A stretch of DNA of 49,059 nt from Bacteroidales bacterium. GTDB taxonomy: Bacteria; Bacteroidota; Bacteroidia; Bacteroidales; UBA932. This document shows positions 1 through 9,675 of this stretch, one piece after another. Numbering within the stretch: position 1 is the stretch's first letter; every line of letters begins with the position of its first letter. Where the stretch lies: positions 1 through 49,059 of the forward strand of contig JAGCDF010000058.1 of NCBI GenBank assembly GCA_017651225.1, given 5' to 3'. The position numbers and the translations under genes were made by a program. The notes below the pieces were generated by a model. The model saw nothing but the letters and a program-made list of their open reading frames with translations, was not told where the DNA came from and ran no database searches.

Positions 1-510
1 GCCGGAGAGCGTGGCCACCTTCGCGTCGGAAGGGGGGCACTGCAGGGCGTCCATCGCGCGCTCCAGCTTGGAATCGATCTCCCAGCCGTCGTGGTGCTCG
101 ATGAGCTCCGTGAGCTCGCCCTGGCGCTCGATGAGCGCGTTCATCTGGTCGTCGTCCATCGGTTCGCAGAACTTCAGACCGATCTCGTTGTATTCGGCCA
201 GCAAGTCCATCACCTCCTGGACACCCTCCTGGACCACCTCCAGTACGGTTTTGTCCGGATTCATCTGCGGCTCCTGCTCCAGGTAGCCGACGCTGTAGCC
301 GGGGGCCCAGACCACCTCGCCCTTATAGGATTTCTCCACGCCCGCGATGATCTTGAGGAGCGTAGATTTGCCGGAGCCGTTCAGACCGATGATGCCGATC
401 TTGGCCCCGTAGAAGAAGGAAAGGTAGATGTCCTTGAGGATGACCTTGTTGTTGTGGGGGAGGACCTTGCCGACCCCGTTCATCGAGAAGATGATCTTTT
501 CGTCTGCCAT
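1..510 (-). CDS. ettA: Energy-dependent translational throttle ATPase EttA, N-terminal part
   Basis: ABC-F family ATPase that binds the ribosomal E site and gates early elongation according to the ATP/ADP ratio (family knowledge). Only the first 170 codons are in the window. They begin MADEKIIFSMNGVGK, carry a Walker A motif GLNGSGKST at residues 42-50, and stop at LSG of the ABC signature exactly at the window edge. The sequence between (GVEKSYKGEVVWAPGYSVGYLEQEP in two parts) has the EttA look rather than that of Uup or other ABC-F proteins. The start codon lies 6 bases after the stop of cstA, so the two are probably co-transcribed. The rest of the gene, including the second ATPase domain, is outside the window. 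Confidence 0.9.
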   Translation of the reverse strand, partial: MADEKIIFSMNGVGKVLPHNNKVILKDIYLSFFYGAKIGIIGLNGSGKSTLLKIIAGVEKSYKGEVVWAPGYSVGYLEQEPQMNPDKTVLEVVQEGVQEVMDLLAEYNEIGLKFCEPMDDDQMNALIERQGELTELIEHHDGWEIDSKLERAMDALQCPPSDAKVATLSG

Positions 511-516
511 AAGTCG

Positions 517-1974
517 TTAATTGCGGGCTTTGGTAAATTTCCAGCGGTAGAAGAGCACGAGGCTGAGGGCGATCGTCACGGCGCCGATCCAGCGGTGCCA
601 TTCCATCGGGAGGTTGAAGCCGATCTGGGCGATGCTGATATAGGTCACGCTGACGGCCGTCATCAGGCAGGCCGGCAGCAGGGTCATCAGGTAGTATGCG
701 CCCTTGCGCTCGCGCACAAGGAATACGGTCACGGCCCAGAGCGTGAAGACGGCGAGCGTCTGGTTGGCCCAGCCGAAGTAGCGCCAGATGACGTTGAAGC
801 CGTCCTCGTTGGCGATGTTGAACCAGAGCATCAGGGCCGCCACGGCGAAGAGCGGGACGCTGATCGCGAGGCGCTTGGGAACCGGCTTCTGGTCGAATTT
901 CAGGAAATCCGCGATGATCAGGCGCGCGCTGCGCAGGGCCGTGTCGCCGCTGGTGATCGGGGCGGCCACCACGCCGCACAGGGCGAGGATGCTGCCGACG
1001 ATGCCCAGCCAGCTGCGGGAGACCTTGGTCACCACGGTCGGGGCTGCGTCCGCGAAGGTGCCGCCCACTTCAGCGGCGCCGCCGCCGAAGAAGAAATAGG
1101 AGGAGACGGCGGCCCAGATGAGGGCCACGAGGCCTTCCGTGATCATAGAGCCGTAAAACACCAGGCGGCCCAGCTTCTCATTCGTCAGGCAACGGGCCAT
1201 GAGCGGGCTCTGCGTCGCGTGGAAGCCGCTGATGGCGCCGCAGGCGATGGTTACGAACATATACGGCCAAATGGGCTGGCCCTTGCCGCCCCAAGTCTGC
1301 GTGCGGTTCTGCAGGCCGTCCCATAGCTCAGGGATCTGCGGATGCTTGACGAGGAGGCCCACCATCAGCGCGAGGGCCATGAAGATCAGCGCCACCGCGA
1401 AAACGGGGTAGATCTTGCCGATGATCTTGTCGATCGGGAGCATCGTGGCGATGATGTAATAGACGAAGATCACGCCCGCCCAGATCATGAACGAGGCGTT
1501 GGTGCCGTCGCCGGCCAGGTCCTTCAGGATGACGGCCGGGCTGTACACGAACACGGCGCCCACAAGCACCAGCAGCAGGATCGAGAAACAAAGCATCACG
1601 GTCTTGGCGGTCTTGCCCAGGTAGTCTCCGATCAGCTCGGGCAGGCCCACGCCACCGTGGCGCAGCGACAGCATGCCGCTGAAATAGTCGTGGACGGCGC
1701 CGCCGAAGATGCAGCCGAAGACGATCCAGAGATAGGCCGCCGGGCCGAATTTCGCGCCCATGATGGCGCCGAAGATCGGTCCCGTGCCGGCGATGTTCAG
1801 GAACTGGATCATGAAAACCTTCCAGGAGGGGAGGGCGATGAAATCGATGCCGTCCGCCTTGGTGACGGCGGGCGTTGGGCGCTTCGGATCCGGGCCGAAC
1901 ACCCGCTCCACGAACTTGCCGTAGAGCAGGAATCCCAGGATCAGGGCGACAACGCTGATGAAGAAAGTAATCAT
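517..1974 (-). CDS. cstA: Carbon starvation protein CstA family transporter
   Basis: Polytopic inner-membrane protein of the CstA family, which takes up pyruvate or peptides in carbon-starved cells. The protein is 485 residues, with about a dozen hydrophobic segments and the conserved stretches GTGPIFGAIMGA and GAVHDYFSGMLSLRHGG near residues 65-110. An open frame continues three codons upstream to a TTG, but the ATG at 1974 gives the family-typical start MITFFISVVALILGF. This is the short form of the family, lacking the long C-terminal extension of E. coli CstA. The substrate cannot be told from sequence. It lies directly before ettA on the same strand. Confidence 0.92.
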   Translation of the reverse strand: MITFFISVVALILGFLLYGKFVERVFGPDPKRPTPAVTKADGIDFIALPSWKVFMIQFLNIAGTGPIFGAIMGAKFGPAAYLWIVFGCIFGGAVHDYFSGMLSLRHGGVGLPELIGDYLGKTAKTVMLCFSILLLVLVGAVFVYSPAVILKDLAGDGTNASFMIWAGVIFVYYIIATMLPIDKIIGKIYPVFAVALIFMALALMVGLLVKHPQIPELWDGLQNRTQTWGGKGQPIWPYMFVTIACGAISGFHATQSPLMARCLTNEKLGRLVFYGSMITEGLVALIWAAVSSYFFFGGGAAEVGGTFADAAPTVVTKVSRSWLGIVGSILALCGVVAAPITSGDTALRSARLIIADFLKFDQKPVPKRLAISVPLFAVAALMLWFNIANEDGFNVIWRYFGWANQTLAVFTLWAVTVFLVRERKGAYYLMTLLPACLMTAVSVTYISIAQIGFNLPMEWHRWIGAVTIALSLVLFYRWKFTKARN

Positions 1975-1980
1975 AGACCA

Positions 1981-1988
1981 CAAATTTA
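1981..1988 (-). promoter_or_regulatory. Candidate -7 box for cstA
   Basis: On the minus strand the sequence is TAAATTTG, an exact match to the Bacteroidetes TAnnTTTG box. It lies only 7 bases before the cstA ATG, so the transcript would have almost no leader. No clear TTTG partner is found upstream, which keeps confidence modest. Confidence 0.4.
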
Positions 1989-2059
1989 GGAAAATTTCCG
2001 TGAAATCGGACCATGTAAAAAATTCTTAAAAAATTTTAACAACTTGCCGAAATAATGTT

Positions 2060-2067
2060 TAACTTTG
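2060..2067 (+). promoter_or_regulatory. -7 promoter box of the TonB-C lipoprotein gene
   Basis: TAACTTTG, an exact TAnnTTTG match, 32 bases before the ATG at 2100. Transcription would start near 2072, which rules out the longer open frame that begins at 2055. Confidence 0.55.
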
Positions 2068-2099
2068 CATCGGAAAAACTATTTAACTATTTTATAGTC

Positions 2100-2660
2100 A
2101 TGAAAAAAATCAATGCAATTGCCATGATCGCCGTTTGCGCGATGCTGGTCTTCTCCTGCAAGAATGAAGGCAAGGGAAGCAAGGAAATCAAGGACGCTGC
2201 CAAAGACGCCGTCGAGGCTGTCGAGGGTACCGCCGAAGACATTGTCGAAGGTGCTGAGGCCGCCGCCACTGAGCTGGGTGAGGCCGCCAAGGATGCCGTC
2301 AACCGCACCCAGGAGACCCTCGATAAGCTTGAGGACATCGTGCCCTACGCTGCCGTCGAGGCCAAGCCGACTTTCAACGGCGGCGACGCTGACTCTTTCA
2401 TCAAGTATGTCCAGCAGAACATCAAGTACCCGGAGAACGCGCTGGAGAACGGCGTCGAGGGTAAAGTTACCGTCAACTTCGTGGTGGACGCCACCGGCAA
2501 GATCCGCAACGCCAAGGTCGTCAACGGCGTGGACGATGAGCTGAACGCCGAGGCCCTGCGTGTCGTCGAGGCCGCTCCGGCCTGGACGCCGGCCAAGCAG
2601 AACGGCAAGAACGTGCCGGTCACCTGCTCGATCCCCGTCACCTTCAAGATCGTCAAATAA
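2100..2660 (+). CDS. Lipoprotein with a C-terminal TonB domain
   Basis: A 186-residue envelope protein. The signal peptide ends in a lipobox, VFSC, with the lipidated Cys near residue 20. Residues about 25-80 are an Ala/Glu/Lys-rich predicted helix (repeats such as KDAVEAVEGTAEDIVEGAE). Residues about 85-186 match the TonB C-terminal fold, including IKYPENALENGVEGKVTVNF and WTPAKQNGKNVPV. TonB C-domains pass proton-motive energy to outer-membrane receptors, but here the N-terminus is a lipoprotein signal rather than a membrane anchor plus Pro-rich linker, so it may be a periplasmic adaptor and not a true energy transducer. The start at 2100 is chosen because it begins the signal peptide (MKKINAIAMI) and fits the promoter. 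The 3' end overlaps the convergent ureohydrolase gene by 8 bases. Confidence 0.85.
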   Translation: MKKINAIAMIAVCAMLVFSCKNEGKGSKEIKDAAKDAVEAVEGTAEDIVEGAEAAATELGEAAKDAVNRTQETLDKLEDIVPYAAVEAKPTFNGGDADSFIKYVQQNIKYPENALENGVEGKVTVNFVVDATGKIRNAKVVNGVDDELNAEALRVVEAAPAWTPAKQNGKNVPVTCSIPVTFKIVK

Positions 2661-3252
2661 GGTCTCTGAAAATACCGTACAGGGCCTCCCCGGTGGATGC
2701 GTTCAGCGCAAGATCCTCCGGGGAGGCTCCTTTTTCGGGCGTGTTGCCGCCGCAGAGGTCCACGCCCAGGATGCGCCGGGAGGCGGCGAGCGCGCGGAGC
2801 GCGGTCTGCATCTCCCCGAGCGTCATCGCGCCCTGGTCCCAGTCCGTGCGGGCGTACTGCGGGGACAGGACGTCCAGGTCGAGGGAGAGGTAGACGGGCA
2901 GGTCCGGCAGCGCGGCCAGGGCGGGGAAGTCCGCCGCGTCGCGGATCCAGACGTCCGTCTGCAGGCAGGGGAGCCGGCGGGCGCGTGCGACCCAGCCGCC
3001 GCAGCTGAGCAGGTCTTCGCCGAAGGCGCCCTCCTGGTCGTCGGGGTGGTGGTCGAAGAGCACCAGGGAGAAAGGCTCGGCGACGCGCTCCAGCCAGAAG
3101 AGCGTCTGGTAGTGGTAGTCGCCCGTACCTATAAAATGAAACGCGTGCAGCGGCTGTCCGGCGAGCGCCCGGCGGATCCGGTCCGCGCTCTCCGTCGAAC
3201 AGTAACAATTTGTGCCCTCGAACGAGGAAAAATCCGCAAATATTCGCTGCAT
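2653..3252 (-). CDS. Short arginase-fold ureohydrolase-like protein
   Basis: A 199-residue protein with the metal-binding motifs of the arginase/agmatinase/formiminoglutamase superfamily in order: GTGDYH near residue 45, FDHHPDD (the DxHxD motif) near 66, and SLDLDV (the SxDxD motif) near 126. Typical members are about 300 residues, so the N-terminal third is absent or strongly reduced. All six expected metal ligands (one His, the D-H-D set, the D-D pair) appear to be present, so catalysis remains plausible. The substrate cannot be assigned. It is encoded alone on the minus strand, convergent with the TonB-C gene and divergent from the gene at 3314. Confidence 0.75.
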   Translation of the reverse strand: MQRIFADFSSFEGTNCYCSTESADRIRRALAGQPLHAFHFIGTGDYHYQTLFWLERVAEPFSLVLFDHHPDDQEGAFGEDLLSCGGWVARARRLPCLQTDVWIRDAADFPALAALPDLPVYLSLDLDVLSPQYARTDWDQGAMTLGEMQTALRALAASRRILGVDLCGGNTPEKGASPEDLALNASTGEALYGIFRDLI

Positions 3253-3288
3253 GGCGGTGTAAAAATAGGAAAAATCAAAATAAAACCC

Positions 3289-3296
3289 TACATTTG
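3289..3296 (+). promoter_or_regulatory. -7 box in front of the gcv operon region
   Basis: TACATTTG, an exact TAnnTTTG match, 17 bases before the ATG at 3314. It is the only good promoter box found upstream of the gcv genes, so the gene at 3314 and the gcv genes may share a transcript. Confidence 0.5.
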
Positions 3297-3313
3297 TTGA
3301 TGCGTTTTTAGAA

Positions 3314-3781
3314 ATGGCACAGGAAGAAGTTCAATACCCGCTCGACCCTGAGAAAGTCTATTTCTCGATGGATGAGCTGACGCTGGACACCGACGAGGGG
3401 CCCAAGACCCTCCGTATGGGAGCCTGGCTGAACTACGACCCCGTCCGCATCCACCGGATGATCATCCGGGACAAGGTCCTGCAGGTGGACACGATGGAAG
3501 TGCTCAATCCGCTGGTCAGCAAGCTGCGCCGCGCCGACCCCGACTACTACAAGAGATTCATGGGCCTGCGTCTGGTCATCGACTATCCCGGCTACAGCTC
3601 CGGGATCCTGGCCAAGATTCCTTTCGAGAACGATCCGGTCGGTTTCTACAAATGGTGGCGCAAGGGCAAGCACGAGGACAAGGTGTACCTCTCGCTCGGA
3701 AACCAGGTCATCCTCTTCCAGAAAGTCAAGATGATGGACCCCAAGATGATCCTCAAGAAAGACCTCGAAATCCTCAAATAA
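3314..3781 (+). CDS. Conserved-looking cytosolic protein of unknown function
   Basis: A 155-residue soluble protein with no signal peptide or membrane segment. It is rich in charged and aromatic residues (DPVRIHRMIIRDKVLQVD, FYKWWRKGKHEDKVYLSL). I do not recognise a family. It ends 16 bases before gcvT in the same direction, so it is probably co-transcribed with the glycine cleavage genes. Codon use is like that of its neighbours. Nothing in the sequence indicates an enzymatic role. Confidence 0.75.
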   Translation: MAQEEVQYPLDPEKVYFSMDELTLDTDEGPKTLRMGAWLNYDPVRIHRMIIRDKVLQVDTMEVLNPLVSKLRRADPDYYKRFMGLRLVIDYPGYSSGILAKIPFENDPVGFYKWWRKGKHEDKVYLSLGNQVILFQKVKMMDPKMILKKDLEILK

Positions 3782-3797
3782 CACGACTATAACCAAC

Positions 3798-4901
3798 ATG
3801 GAAAATCTCCTGAAAAAGACTTGTCTGCATGATCTCCACGTGGAGCTGGGTGCCAAGATGAGCCCTTTTGGCGGGTTCGACATGCCCATCCAGTACAGCG
3901 GCATCATCGACGAGCACAACGCCGTCCGCAAAGCCGCCGGGGTGTTCGATGTCTCGCACATGGGCGAAATCTTCGTCAGCGGCCCCGACGCGGAGCGTTA
4001 TGTGAACCACATCTTTACCAACGACATCAGCCCGCTGGAGCCGGGCAACATCCTTTACGGCATGATGCTGTACCCCGACGGCGGCACGGTGGACGACCTG
4101 CTCGTCTACCGCGAGAGCGAGCCCCAGCACTACCTGCTGGTAGTCAACGCCTCCAACATCGACAAGGACTACACCTGGATGCTGGAGCAGGCGCAGGGCT
4201 TCGACGTGAAGATCGACAACCAGTCGGACGCCTGGGGGCAGGTCGCCGTCCAGGGCCCTGACGCCGAGAAATACGTCTGCGGCACGCTGGGCTTCCCGGA
4301 AGCCGCCAAATTGACCTTCTACACCTTCCTGGACGTCGTCCGCGACGGCCAGCGCGTGATCGTGAGCCGCACCGGCTACACCGGCGAGGACGGCTTCGAG
4401 ATCTACGCCACGCCGGAGCAGACCCGCAACTTCTGGAACGTGCTCCTCACCGCGGGCGTGAAGCCCTGCGGCCTGGGCTGCCGCGACACGCTCCGCTTCG
4501 AAGCGGGCATGCCGCTCTACGGCGACGAGCTGACCGCCGACATCTCCCCGGTCATGGCCGGCCTGGGCATGTTCTGCAAACTGGACAAGCCGGAATTCAT
4601 CGGCAAGGAAGCGCTCGCCGCGCAGAAGGCGAACGGCGTCGCGCGCAAGCTGGTAGGCATCGAGCTCGCCGACAAGGCCGTGCCGCGCCACGGCTATCCC
4701 GTGGAGCTGGCGGACGGCACCGAAGTCGGCGTCGTCACCACCGGCTACCACTCCATCAGCCTCGAGAAGAGCATCTGCTTCGCCCTCGTGGACAGCGCCT
4801 ACGCCGCCCTCGACACGCCGCTGTGGGTGCGCATCCGCAAGAACGCCTTCCCGGGCAAGGTCGTCAAGAAACGTTTCTATCAGACTAACTACAAAAAATA
4901 A
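3798..4901 (+). CDS. gcvT: Glycine cleavage system T protein (aminomethyltransferase)
   Basis: Transfers the methylene group of aminomethylated H protein to tetrahydrofolate and releases ammonia. The protein is 367 residues, normal for the family. Recognisable blocks are FDVSHMGEI near residues 50-58, the [14 protein letters not shown] folate-site segment near 92-105, [14 protein letters not shown] near 190-205, and the C-terminal [11 protein letters not shown]. It is the first of four gcv genes in the order T-H-PA-PB, with 11 bases to gcvH. No lipoamide dehydrogenase gene (L protein) is in the window. Confidence 0.97.
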   Translation: MENLLKKTCLHDLHVELGAKMSPFGGFDMPIQYSGIIDEHNAVRKAAGVFDVSHMGEIFVSGPDAERYVNHIFTNDISPLEPGNILYGMMLYPDGGTVDDLLVYRESEPQHYLLVVNASNIDKDYTWMLEQAQGFDVKIDNQSDAWGQVAVQGPDAEKYVCGTLGFPEAAKLTFYTFLDVVRDGQRVIVSRTGYTGEDGFEIYATPEQTRNFWNVLLTAGVKPCGLGCRDTLRFEAGMPLYGDELTADISPVMAGLGMFCKLDKPEFIGKEALAAQKANGVARKLVGIELADKAVPRHGYPVELADGTEVGVVTTGYHSISLEKSICFALVDSAYAALDTPLWVRIRKNAFPGKVVKKRFYQTNYKK

Positions 4902-4912
4902 AACACAGAAAT

Positions 4913-5290
4913 ATGAGCAAAATTGCAGAGGGACTCCTCTACAGCGAGTCCCACGAATGGGTCAAAGTGGATGGCAACGTCGCCATCATCGGCGTTTCCG
5001 ATTTCGCGCAGAGCGAGATGGGGGACATCACCTACGTCGAAATGCCTGACGTCGACGACGAGGTCGAGGCCGGCAGCGACTTCGGCGCCCTGGAGAGCGT
5101 GAAGACCTCCAGCGAGTTGATCGCCCCGGTGTCCGGCAAGGTCGTCGCCCGCAACGACGAACTGGAGGACAAACCCGAGCTCATCAACGAGGATGCCTAC
5201 GCCGCCTGGATCATCAAGGTTGAGATGTCCGACGAGAGCGAACTCGACGCCCTGCTGAACGCCGCCGCCTACGCCGAAATCGCCAAGTAA
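4913..5290 (+). CDS. gcvH: Glycine cleavage system H protein
   Basis: The lipoyl-bearing shuttle that carries the aminomethyl group between P, T and L proteins. The protein is 125 residues. The lipoylated lysine is Lys64 in ESVKTSSEL, followed by the conserved SGKVVARN. It is acidic, as usual for H proteins. gcvPA begins 7 bases after its stop, indicating tight co-expression. Confidence 0.97.
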   Translation: MSKIAEGLLYSESHEWVKVDGNVAIIGVSDFAQSEMGDITYVEMPDVDDEVEAGSDFGALESVKTSSELIAPVSGKVVARNDELEDKPELINEDAYAAWIIKVEMSDESELDALLNAAAYAEIAK

Positions 5291-5297
5291 TCCGGCC

Positions 5298-6605
5298 ATG
5301 GGAGCATTCAGCTATTTTCCTCAGACGGAGGAAGATATCCGCATCATGCTCGAAAGAATCGGCGTCAGTTCGCTCGACGACCTATATGCCGATGTCCCCG
5401 CGGATTTTATCTATAAAGGGGAGTACGACCTGCCGTCCGCAATGAGCGAACAGCAGGTTCGTGACTTTTTCGAGGGCCTCGCGGCCAAGAACACCCGCCT
5501 CAAGGTATTCGTCGGACAGGGCGCCTACGACCACTACGTCCCGTCCGTGATTCCTTATATCACCTCGCGCAGCGAGTTCCTGACGGCCTACACGCCGTAC
5601 CAGTGCGAGATCTCGCAGGGCACGCTCCGCTACATCTTCGAGTGGCAGACGATGATCTGCCGCCTGACCGGCCTGGACTGCGCCAACGCGTCCATGTATG
5701 ACGGCCCGACGGCCGCCGCCGAGGCCGTGCGCATGTGCGTTGCGAGCACCAAGAAGCGCAACTCCGTGATCGTCTCCGCGCGGCTGTTGCCGCACGTCAT
5801 CGAGACCATCCGCACCTACGCCAAGTATGCCGGCATCAACGTCGTCGTCACCGACAAGGTGGCGGAGGAAGTAGCTGAAGGCGTGCTTGACCTGGCGGGC
5901 GTCATCGTCCCGTCAATCAATCGTTTCGGCATCATCGAAAGCCACCTCGGCCTCGCGGATCTTGTCCATGAAAAGGGCGCGCTGCTGGTCGAGTACTGCG
6001 ACCCGTCCGCCCTGGCCGTCGTGAAGACGCCGGCCGAGTGGGGCGCCGACATCGCCGTGGGCGACGGCCAGAGCCTGGGCATTCCGCTCTGCTTCGGCGG
6101 CCCGTACGTGGGCTTCATGGCCTGCAAAGAGGCGCTGATGCGCAAGCTCCCCGGCCGCATCGTCGGCCAGACCACCGACGCCTCCGGCAAGCGCTGCTAC
6201 GTCCTGACGCTGCAGGCGCGCGAGCAGCACATCCGCCGCGAAAAAGCCACCTCGAACATCTGCTCCAACGAGTCGCTGATGGCACTCTGGTGCACGGTGT
6301 ACCTCTCCCTGATGGGCCCCGAGGGCATGCGCAAGCTCAACGCGCTCTGCTACGAAGGCGCTCACTATCTGCACGATGCGCTGCTCGCCACGGGCAAGTT
6401 CGAAAGCGTCTTCGAGGGTGAATTCCTCAAGGAGTTCTGCCTGAAGCCGAAGTGCGACGTCTGGAAACTGCAGCAGGCGCTGCTCGACGCGGGCTTCTTC
6501 GCCGGCCTCCAGACGGAGGACGGCTACGTGACCTTCTGCGTCACGGAGAAGCACTCTCGCGAGGAGTTGGACCAGATCGTCGAAATCGTCAAATCCGTCA
6601 AATAG
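5298..6605 (+). CDS. gcvPA: Glycine dehydrogenase (decarboxylating) subunit 1
   Basis: N-terminal half of the split P protein, which with GcvPB decarboxylates glycine using PLP and loads H protein. The protein is 435 residues. It opens with [16 protein letters not shown], typical of GcvPA, and has the PLP-fold segments [14 protein letters not shown] near 135 and [22 protein letters not shown] near 250-275. It lacks the PLP lysine, which sits on GcvPB. The split PA/PB form is usual in many bacteria, whereas E. coli has one fused chain. Confidence 0.97.
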   Translation: MGAFSYFPQTEEDIRIMLERIGVSSLDDLYADVPADFIYKGEYDLPSAMSEQQVRDFFEGLAAKNTRLKVFVGQGAYDHYVPSVIPYITSRSEFLTAYTPYQCEISQGTLRYIFEWQTMICRLTGLDCANASMYDGPTAAAEAVRMCVASTKKRNSVIVSARLLPHVIETIRTYAKYAGINVVVTDKVAEEVAEGVLDLAGVIVPSINRFGIIESHLGLADLVHEKGALLVEYCDPSALAVVKTPAEWGADIAVGDGQSLGIPLCFGGPYVGFMACKEALMRKLPGRIVGQTTDASGKRCYVLTLQAREQHIRREKATSNICSNESLMALWCTVYLSLMGPEGMRKLNALCYEGAHYLHDALLATGKFESVFEGEFLKEFCLKPKCDVWKLQQALLDAGFFAGLQTEDGYVTFCVTEKHSREELDQIVEIVKSVK

Positions 6606-6619
6606 GGGAGGAAACAGCT

Positions 6620-8002
6620 ATGAAGTATTACGATAAACTCATATTTGAACTCTCCCAACCCGGCAGAATCGGGTTCTCCCTTCCGGAGATTCCGGGACAG
6701 GCCCGGAATGACTTTAAAGGCTCCACGGTCTGGCGCGAAAGCAAACTGGATTTGCCTGAGGTCAGTGAAGTGGATGTTGTGAGACATTATACGAATCTGT
6801 CCCAGATGAACTTCGGCGTGGATACGGGCTTCTACCCGCTCGGATCCTGCACGATGAAATACAACCCCAAGATCAACGAGGAAATCGCCAACATGCCGGC
6901 ATTCCTGGGCCTGCACCCGCTGCAGCCGGAAAGCACGACCAAGGGCGCCCTCGAGATCTACGTCGGCATGGACAAGGCCCTGGCCGCCATCACGGGCATG
7001 AAACACTTCACCTTCCTGCCCTGCGCCGGCGCCCACGGCGAACTCACCGGCCTGATGCTCATGCGCGAATACCACATGAGTCGCGGCGACAGCGCCCGCA
7101 CCAAGGTCATCGTCCCGGACAGCGCCCACGGCACCAACCCGGCCTCCGCGGCCGTCTGCGGCCTCGACATCGTGGTCGTGAAGTCCAAGGAGAACGGTCT
7201 CGTGGACGTCGAGGCGCTCAAGCCGCTGCTCGGCCCGGACATCGCCGGCATCATGATGACGAACCCCAACACGCTCGGCCTCTTCGAGCGCGACATCAAA
7301 GAGATCGCGAAGCTCGTCCACGACTGCGGCGGCCTGCTCTACTACGACGGCGCCAACATGAACCCGCTCCTGGGCATGGTCCGTCCGGGCGACATGGGCT
7401 TCGACATCATGCACCTGAACCTGCACAAGACCTTCTCCACGCCGCACGGTGGAGGCGGTCCGGGCGCAGGTCCGGTCGGCGTGTCCGACAAGGTGCTCCC
7501 GTTCCTGCACATTCCCCGCGTGAGCGGTTTCCACGGCAATTTCGGCATCATCCTGCGCGCGTACGCCTACATCCTCATGCTGGGCCGCGAGCACGTCAAA
7601 ATGGCCGGCAAACTGGCCACGCTGGGCGCGAACTATATCAAGGAATCGCTCAAGGACTGCTACAAGCTGCCTATCCCGACGGTCTGCAAGCACGAATTCG
7701 TCTTCGACGGCCTGCTGGAGGACAACGGCGTGAGCACGCTCGACGTGGCCAAGCGCCTGCTGGACTACGGCTTCCACGCGCCCACGATCTATTTCCCGCT
7801 CCTCTTCCACCAGGCCATCATGATCGAGCCCACGGAGACGGAGTCGCTGGAGACCCTGGATGCGTTCATCGCCGTGATGCGCAAGATCGCCGAGGAGGCC
7901 AAGGCCGACCCGGAGATGCTCCACGGCGCACCGCACTGCACGCCGATCGGCCGTCCCGACGAGACGACGGCCGCCCGGCAGCCCGTCCTGAAATATGACT
8001 AA
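6620..8002 (+). CDS. gcvPB: Glycine dehydrogenase (decarboxylating) subunit 2
   Basis: Catalytic half of the split P protein. The protein is 460 residues from the ATG at 6620, which has a purine-rich GGGGAGGA site 8-15 bases upstream and yields the normal start [17 protein letters not shown] longer open frame from 6452 runs inside gcvPA and is rejected. The PLP lysine is Lys270 in [28 protein letters not shown] and [19 protein letters not shown] are family hallmarks. Residues 24-31 (IPGQARND) are encoded by a small palindromic repeat (6689-6712) in a variable loop. The stop overlaps the next start by 8 bases. Confidence 0.97.
   Translation: MKYYDKLIFELSQPGRIGFSLPEIPGQARNDFKGSTVWRESKLDLPEVSEVDVVRHYTNLSQMNFGVDTGFYPLGSCTMKYNPKINEEIANMPAFLGLHPLQPESTTKGALEIYVGMDKALAAITGMKHFTFLPCAGAHGELTGLMLMREYHMSRGDSARTKVIVPDSAHGTNPASAAVCGLDIVVVKSKENGLVDVEALKPLLGPDIAGIMMTNPNTLGLFERDIKEIAKLVHDCGGLLYYDGANMNPLLGMVRPGDMGFDIMHLNLHKTFSTPHGGGGPGAGPVGVSDKVLPFLHIPRVSGFHGNFGIILRAYAYILMLGREHVKMAGKLATLGANYIKESLKDCYKLPIPTVCKHEFVFDGLLEDNGVSTLDVAKRLLDYGFHAPTIYFPLLFHQAIMIEPTETESLETLDAFIAVMRKIAEEAKADPEMLHGAPHCTPIGRPDETTAARQPVLKYD
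6689..6712 (+). repeat. Small palindromic repeat inside gcvPB
   Basis: ATTCCGGG, a 5-base loop ACAGG, CCCGGAAT, then GAC. This is a perfect 8-bp stem. It has the same design as the element at 39667-39690 (8-bp stem, loop ending CAGG, GAC tail), and it is read in frame as IPGQARND. The resemblance to dispersed intergenic/intragenic palindromic elements seen in many genomes is from general knowledge. Confidence 0.6.
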
Positions 8003-8786
8003 GAAGCAAAAAGCACTGATCGTCCTGTTGACCCCGTTCCTGCTGGGATTCCTGATCGGAATCCTGGTGGGAAGGGGCTGCAGCAGGCCGGAGAAGCCTG
8101 CCGTGCAGGAGACGGTGGTGCTGGAGGAGTCCCTGGAGCCCGTTCAGGAGCAGCCGGAGGAGACGGAACCCGTCGTGGAAGAGGAAGACGACGTCGACGG
8201 GACGGGGGAGTCCACCGCCCGGGAGATCATCTACGACGCGCGCCGGATGGCCTATGCCTCCATTTTTAACGATATCAACGAGTTACACCTGGAGAAAGCC
8301 AGGGAGGTCGGCCTGAAGTCCATCCCCGAGAAGCGGGACGTCGTCGACACCAAGCAGCTCGTCAAGGTCGAAGAATCCGACTACCTCACGATTGACGAAC
8401 TGCGCTACTCCGTGCCGTACTTGACGGCCGGCGCCGCGGCGGAGCTGAACCGCATCGCCAAGGCCTTCAACGACTCGCTGGTGCGCAAGCAACTGCCGGT
8501 CTACAAGCTCGTCTGCTCGTCGATCCTGCGCACCGAAGAGGACGTCACGCGCCTGCAGAAGAGCGGCAATCCCAACGCCTCGGACAACTCCGCCCACTGC
8601 TACGGCACCACCTTCGACATCACTTACACGAAATACGACCGCGAGGAGGAGACCGACGAATTCATGCAGCCCTTCGAGCTCACCAAGGTGCTCGGCGAGG
8701 TGCTGCGCGACGAGAAGAACGCCGGCCGCATCCTCGTCAAATACGAAAAGAAGGAGCACTGCTTCCACATCACATCCTGCCAGTAA
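7995..8786 (+). CDS. Membrane-anchored M15-peptidase-like protein (DUF5715-like)
   Basis: A 263-residue protein. Residues about 8-27 form one hydrophobic anchor ([20 protein letters not shown]). An acidic linker (about 35-75) follows, then a globular domain. The C-terminal part has [14 protein letters not shown] (SxHxxGxxxD) and a final KKEHCFHI, the layout of zinc ligands in M15/VanY-type D,D-carboxypeptidases. This suggests a periplasmic peptidoglycan-related hydrolase. The DUF5715 assignment is from memory of the motif. It overlaps the end of gcvPB by 8 bases and so is translationally linked to the gcv operon, although no functional link is obvious. Confidence 0.75.
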   Translation: MTKKQKALIVLLTPFLLGFLIGILVGRGCSRPEKPAVQETVVLEESLEPVQEQPEETEPVVEEEDDVDGTGESTAREIIYDARRMAYASIFNDINELHLEKAREVGLKSIPEKRDVVDTKQLVKVEESDYLTIDELRYSVPYLTAGAAAELNRIAKAFNDSLVRKQLPVYKLVCSSILRTEEDVTRLQKSGNPNASDNSAHCYGTTFDITYTKYDREEETDEFMQPFELTKVLGEVLRDEKNAGRILVKYEKKEHCFHITSCQ

Positions 8787-8801
8787 AGAAAAGCCAATTA
8801 T

Positions 8802-9653
8802 ATGCACAAGATCAATCCCAAATTCCTGCGTCCGCTCGTGAAGAAGCGTGAGACGGTCAGCCACAAAGGCGATTACGGCCACCTGCTGCTGATCGGCGGC
8901 TGCCAGTCCATGCCCGGCGCGGCCGTGCTCGCCACGGGCGCCTCGCTCAAGTCCGGCTGCGGACTCGTCACCCTCCATTCCACGGCGCGCGCCGTCCAGG
9001 CGGCCGTGTCGGCCTTCCCCTCCGCCATGCTGTCGGAGGACGCCGGCGACTGCTTCAGCCGCGTGCCGGACGGCCTGCTGCGCTTCACGGCCATCGCCGT
9101 GGGTCCGGGCCTGGGACGTTCGCCGCAGGTCGAGGAAACCTTCACGAACCTGCTGACCCGCGTCAAGGAGCAAGAGGACACCATCCCGATGGTGCTCGAC
9201 GCCGACGCGCTCTTCATCCTGGCCGCCCATCCCGAGCTGATGAAGCTCATTCCGGCCGGTTCCGTGATGACCCCGCACGAGGTCGAGCTGCGCCGCCTGA
9301 TCAACTGGAGCACGCCCGAAGAGAAGGAGCTGGAACTGAAGGCCCTCTGCAAGGAGACGGGCTGCGTCATCGTGGCCAAGAGCCACCTGACGGAGATCTA
9401 CACGCCGGAAGGGGAGAAGTACGTCAACACCACCGGCAACGCCGGCCTGGCGAAGGGCGGCAGCGGCGACGTGCTGACCGGCCTCGTCGGCGGCCTGCTG
9501 GCCCGCGGCTATTCGGCCCTGGAGGCCGCCACGCTGGGCGTCTGGATCCACGGCCGCGCCGCCGATGTGCTCACGGCCAAGTACACGGCCGAGGCTTACT
9601 CCAGCCGCGACCTGATCGACGCGCTGTACTTCGGCTTCAAGGCCCTCGAATAA
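8802..9653 (+). CDS. nnrD: ADP/ATP-dependent NAD(P)H-hydrate dehydratase
   Basis: Repairs hydrated NADH and NADPH. The protein is 283 residues and covers only the C-terminal YjeF (ribokinase-like) domain. The epimerase half (NnrE) fused to it in E. coli is absent here. Motifs: HKGDYGHLLLIGG near residues 22-34, AVGPGLGRSP near 98, VLDADALF near 126, MTPHEVEL, and NTTGNAGLAKGGSGDVLTG near 205-225, which holds the catalytic Asp. It sits 15 bases after the M15-like gene in the same direction. Confidence 0.93.
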   Translation: MHKINPKFLRPLVKKRETVSHKGDYGHLLLIGGCQSMPGAAVLATGASLKSGCGLVTLHSTARAVQAAVSAFPSAMLSEDAGDCFSRVPDGLLRFTAIAVGPGLGRSPQVEETFTNLLTRVKEQEDTIPMVLDADALFILAAHPELMKLIPAGSVMTPHEVELRRLINWSTPEEKELELKALCKETGCVIVAKSHLTEIYTPEGEKYVNTTGNAGLAKGGSGDVLTGLVGGLLARGYSALEAATLGVWIHGRAADVLTAKYTAEAYSSRDLIDALYFGFKALE

Positions 9654-9675
9654 CAACACTTTAAATACTAATCCA

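Noticed and set aside
1..286. Plus-strand frame at the window start
   Set aside because: It is antisense to ettA, which has a clear Walker A motif and ABC signature.
3700..3800. Glycine riboswitch before gcvT
   Set aside because: Only 16 bases separate the upstream gene from gcvT, and no riboswitch-like structure is visible upstream of 3314 either.
6452..6619. N-terminal extension of gcvPB
   Set aside because: It lies inside gcvPA in another frame, and the ATG at 6620 has a ribosome site and the family-typical start.
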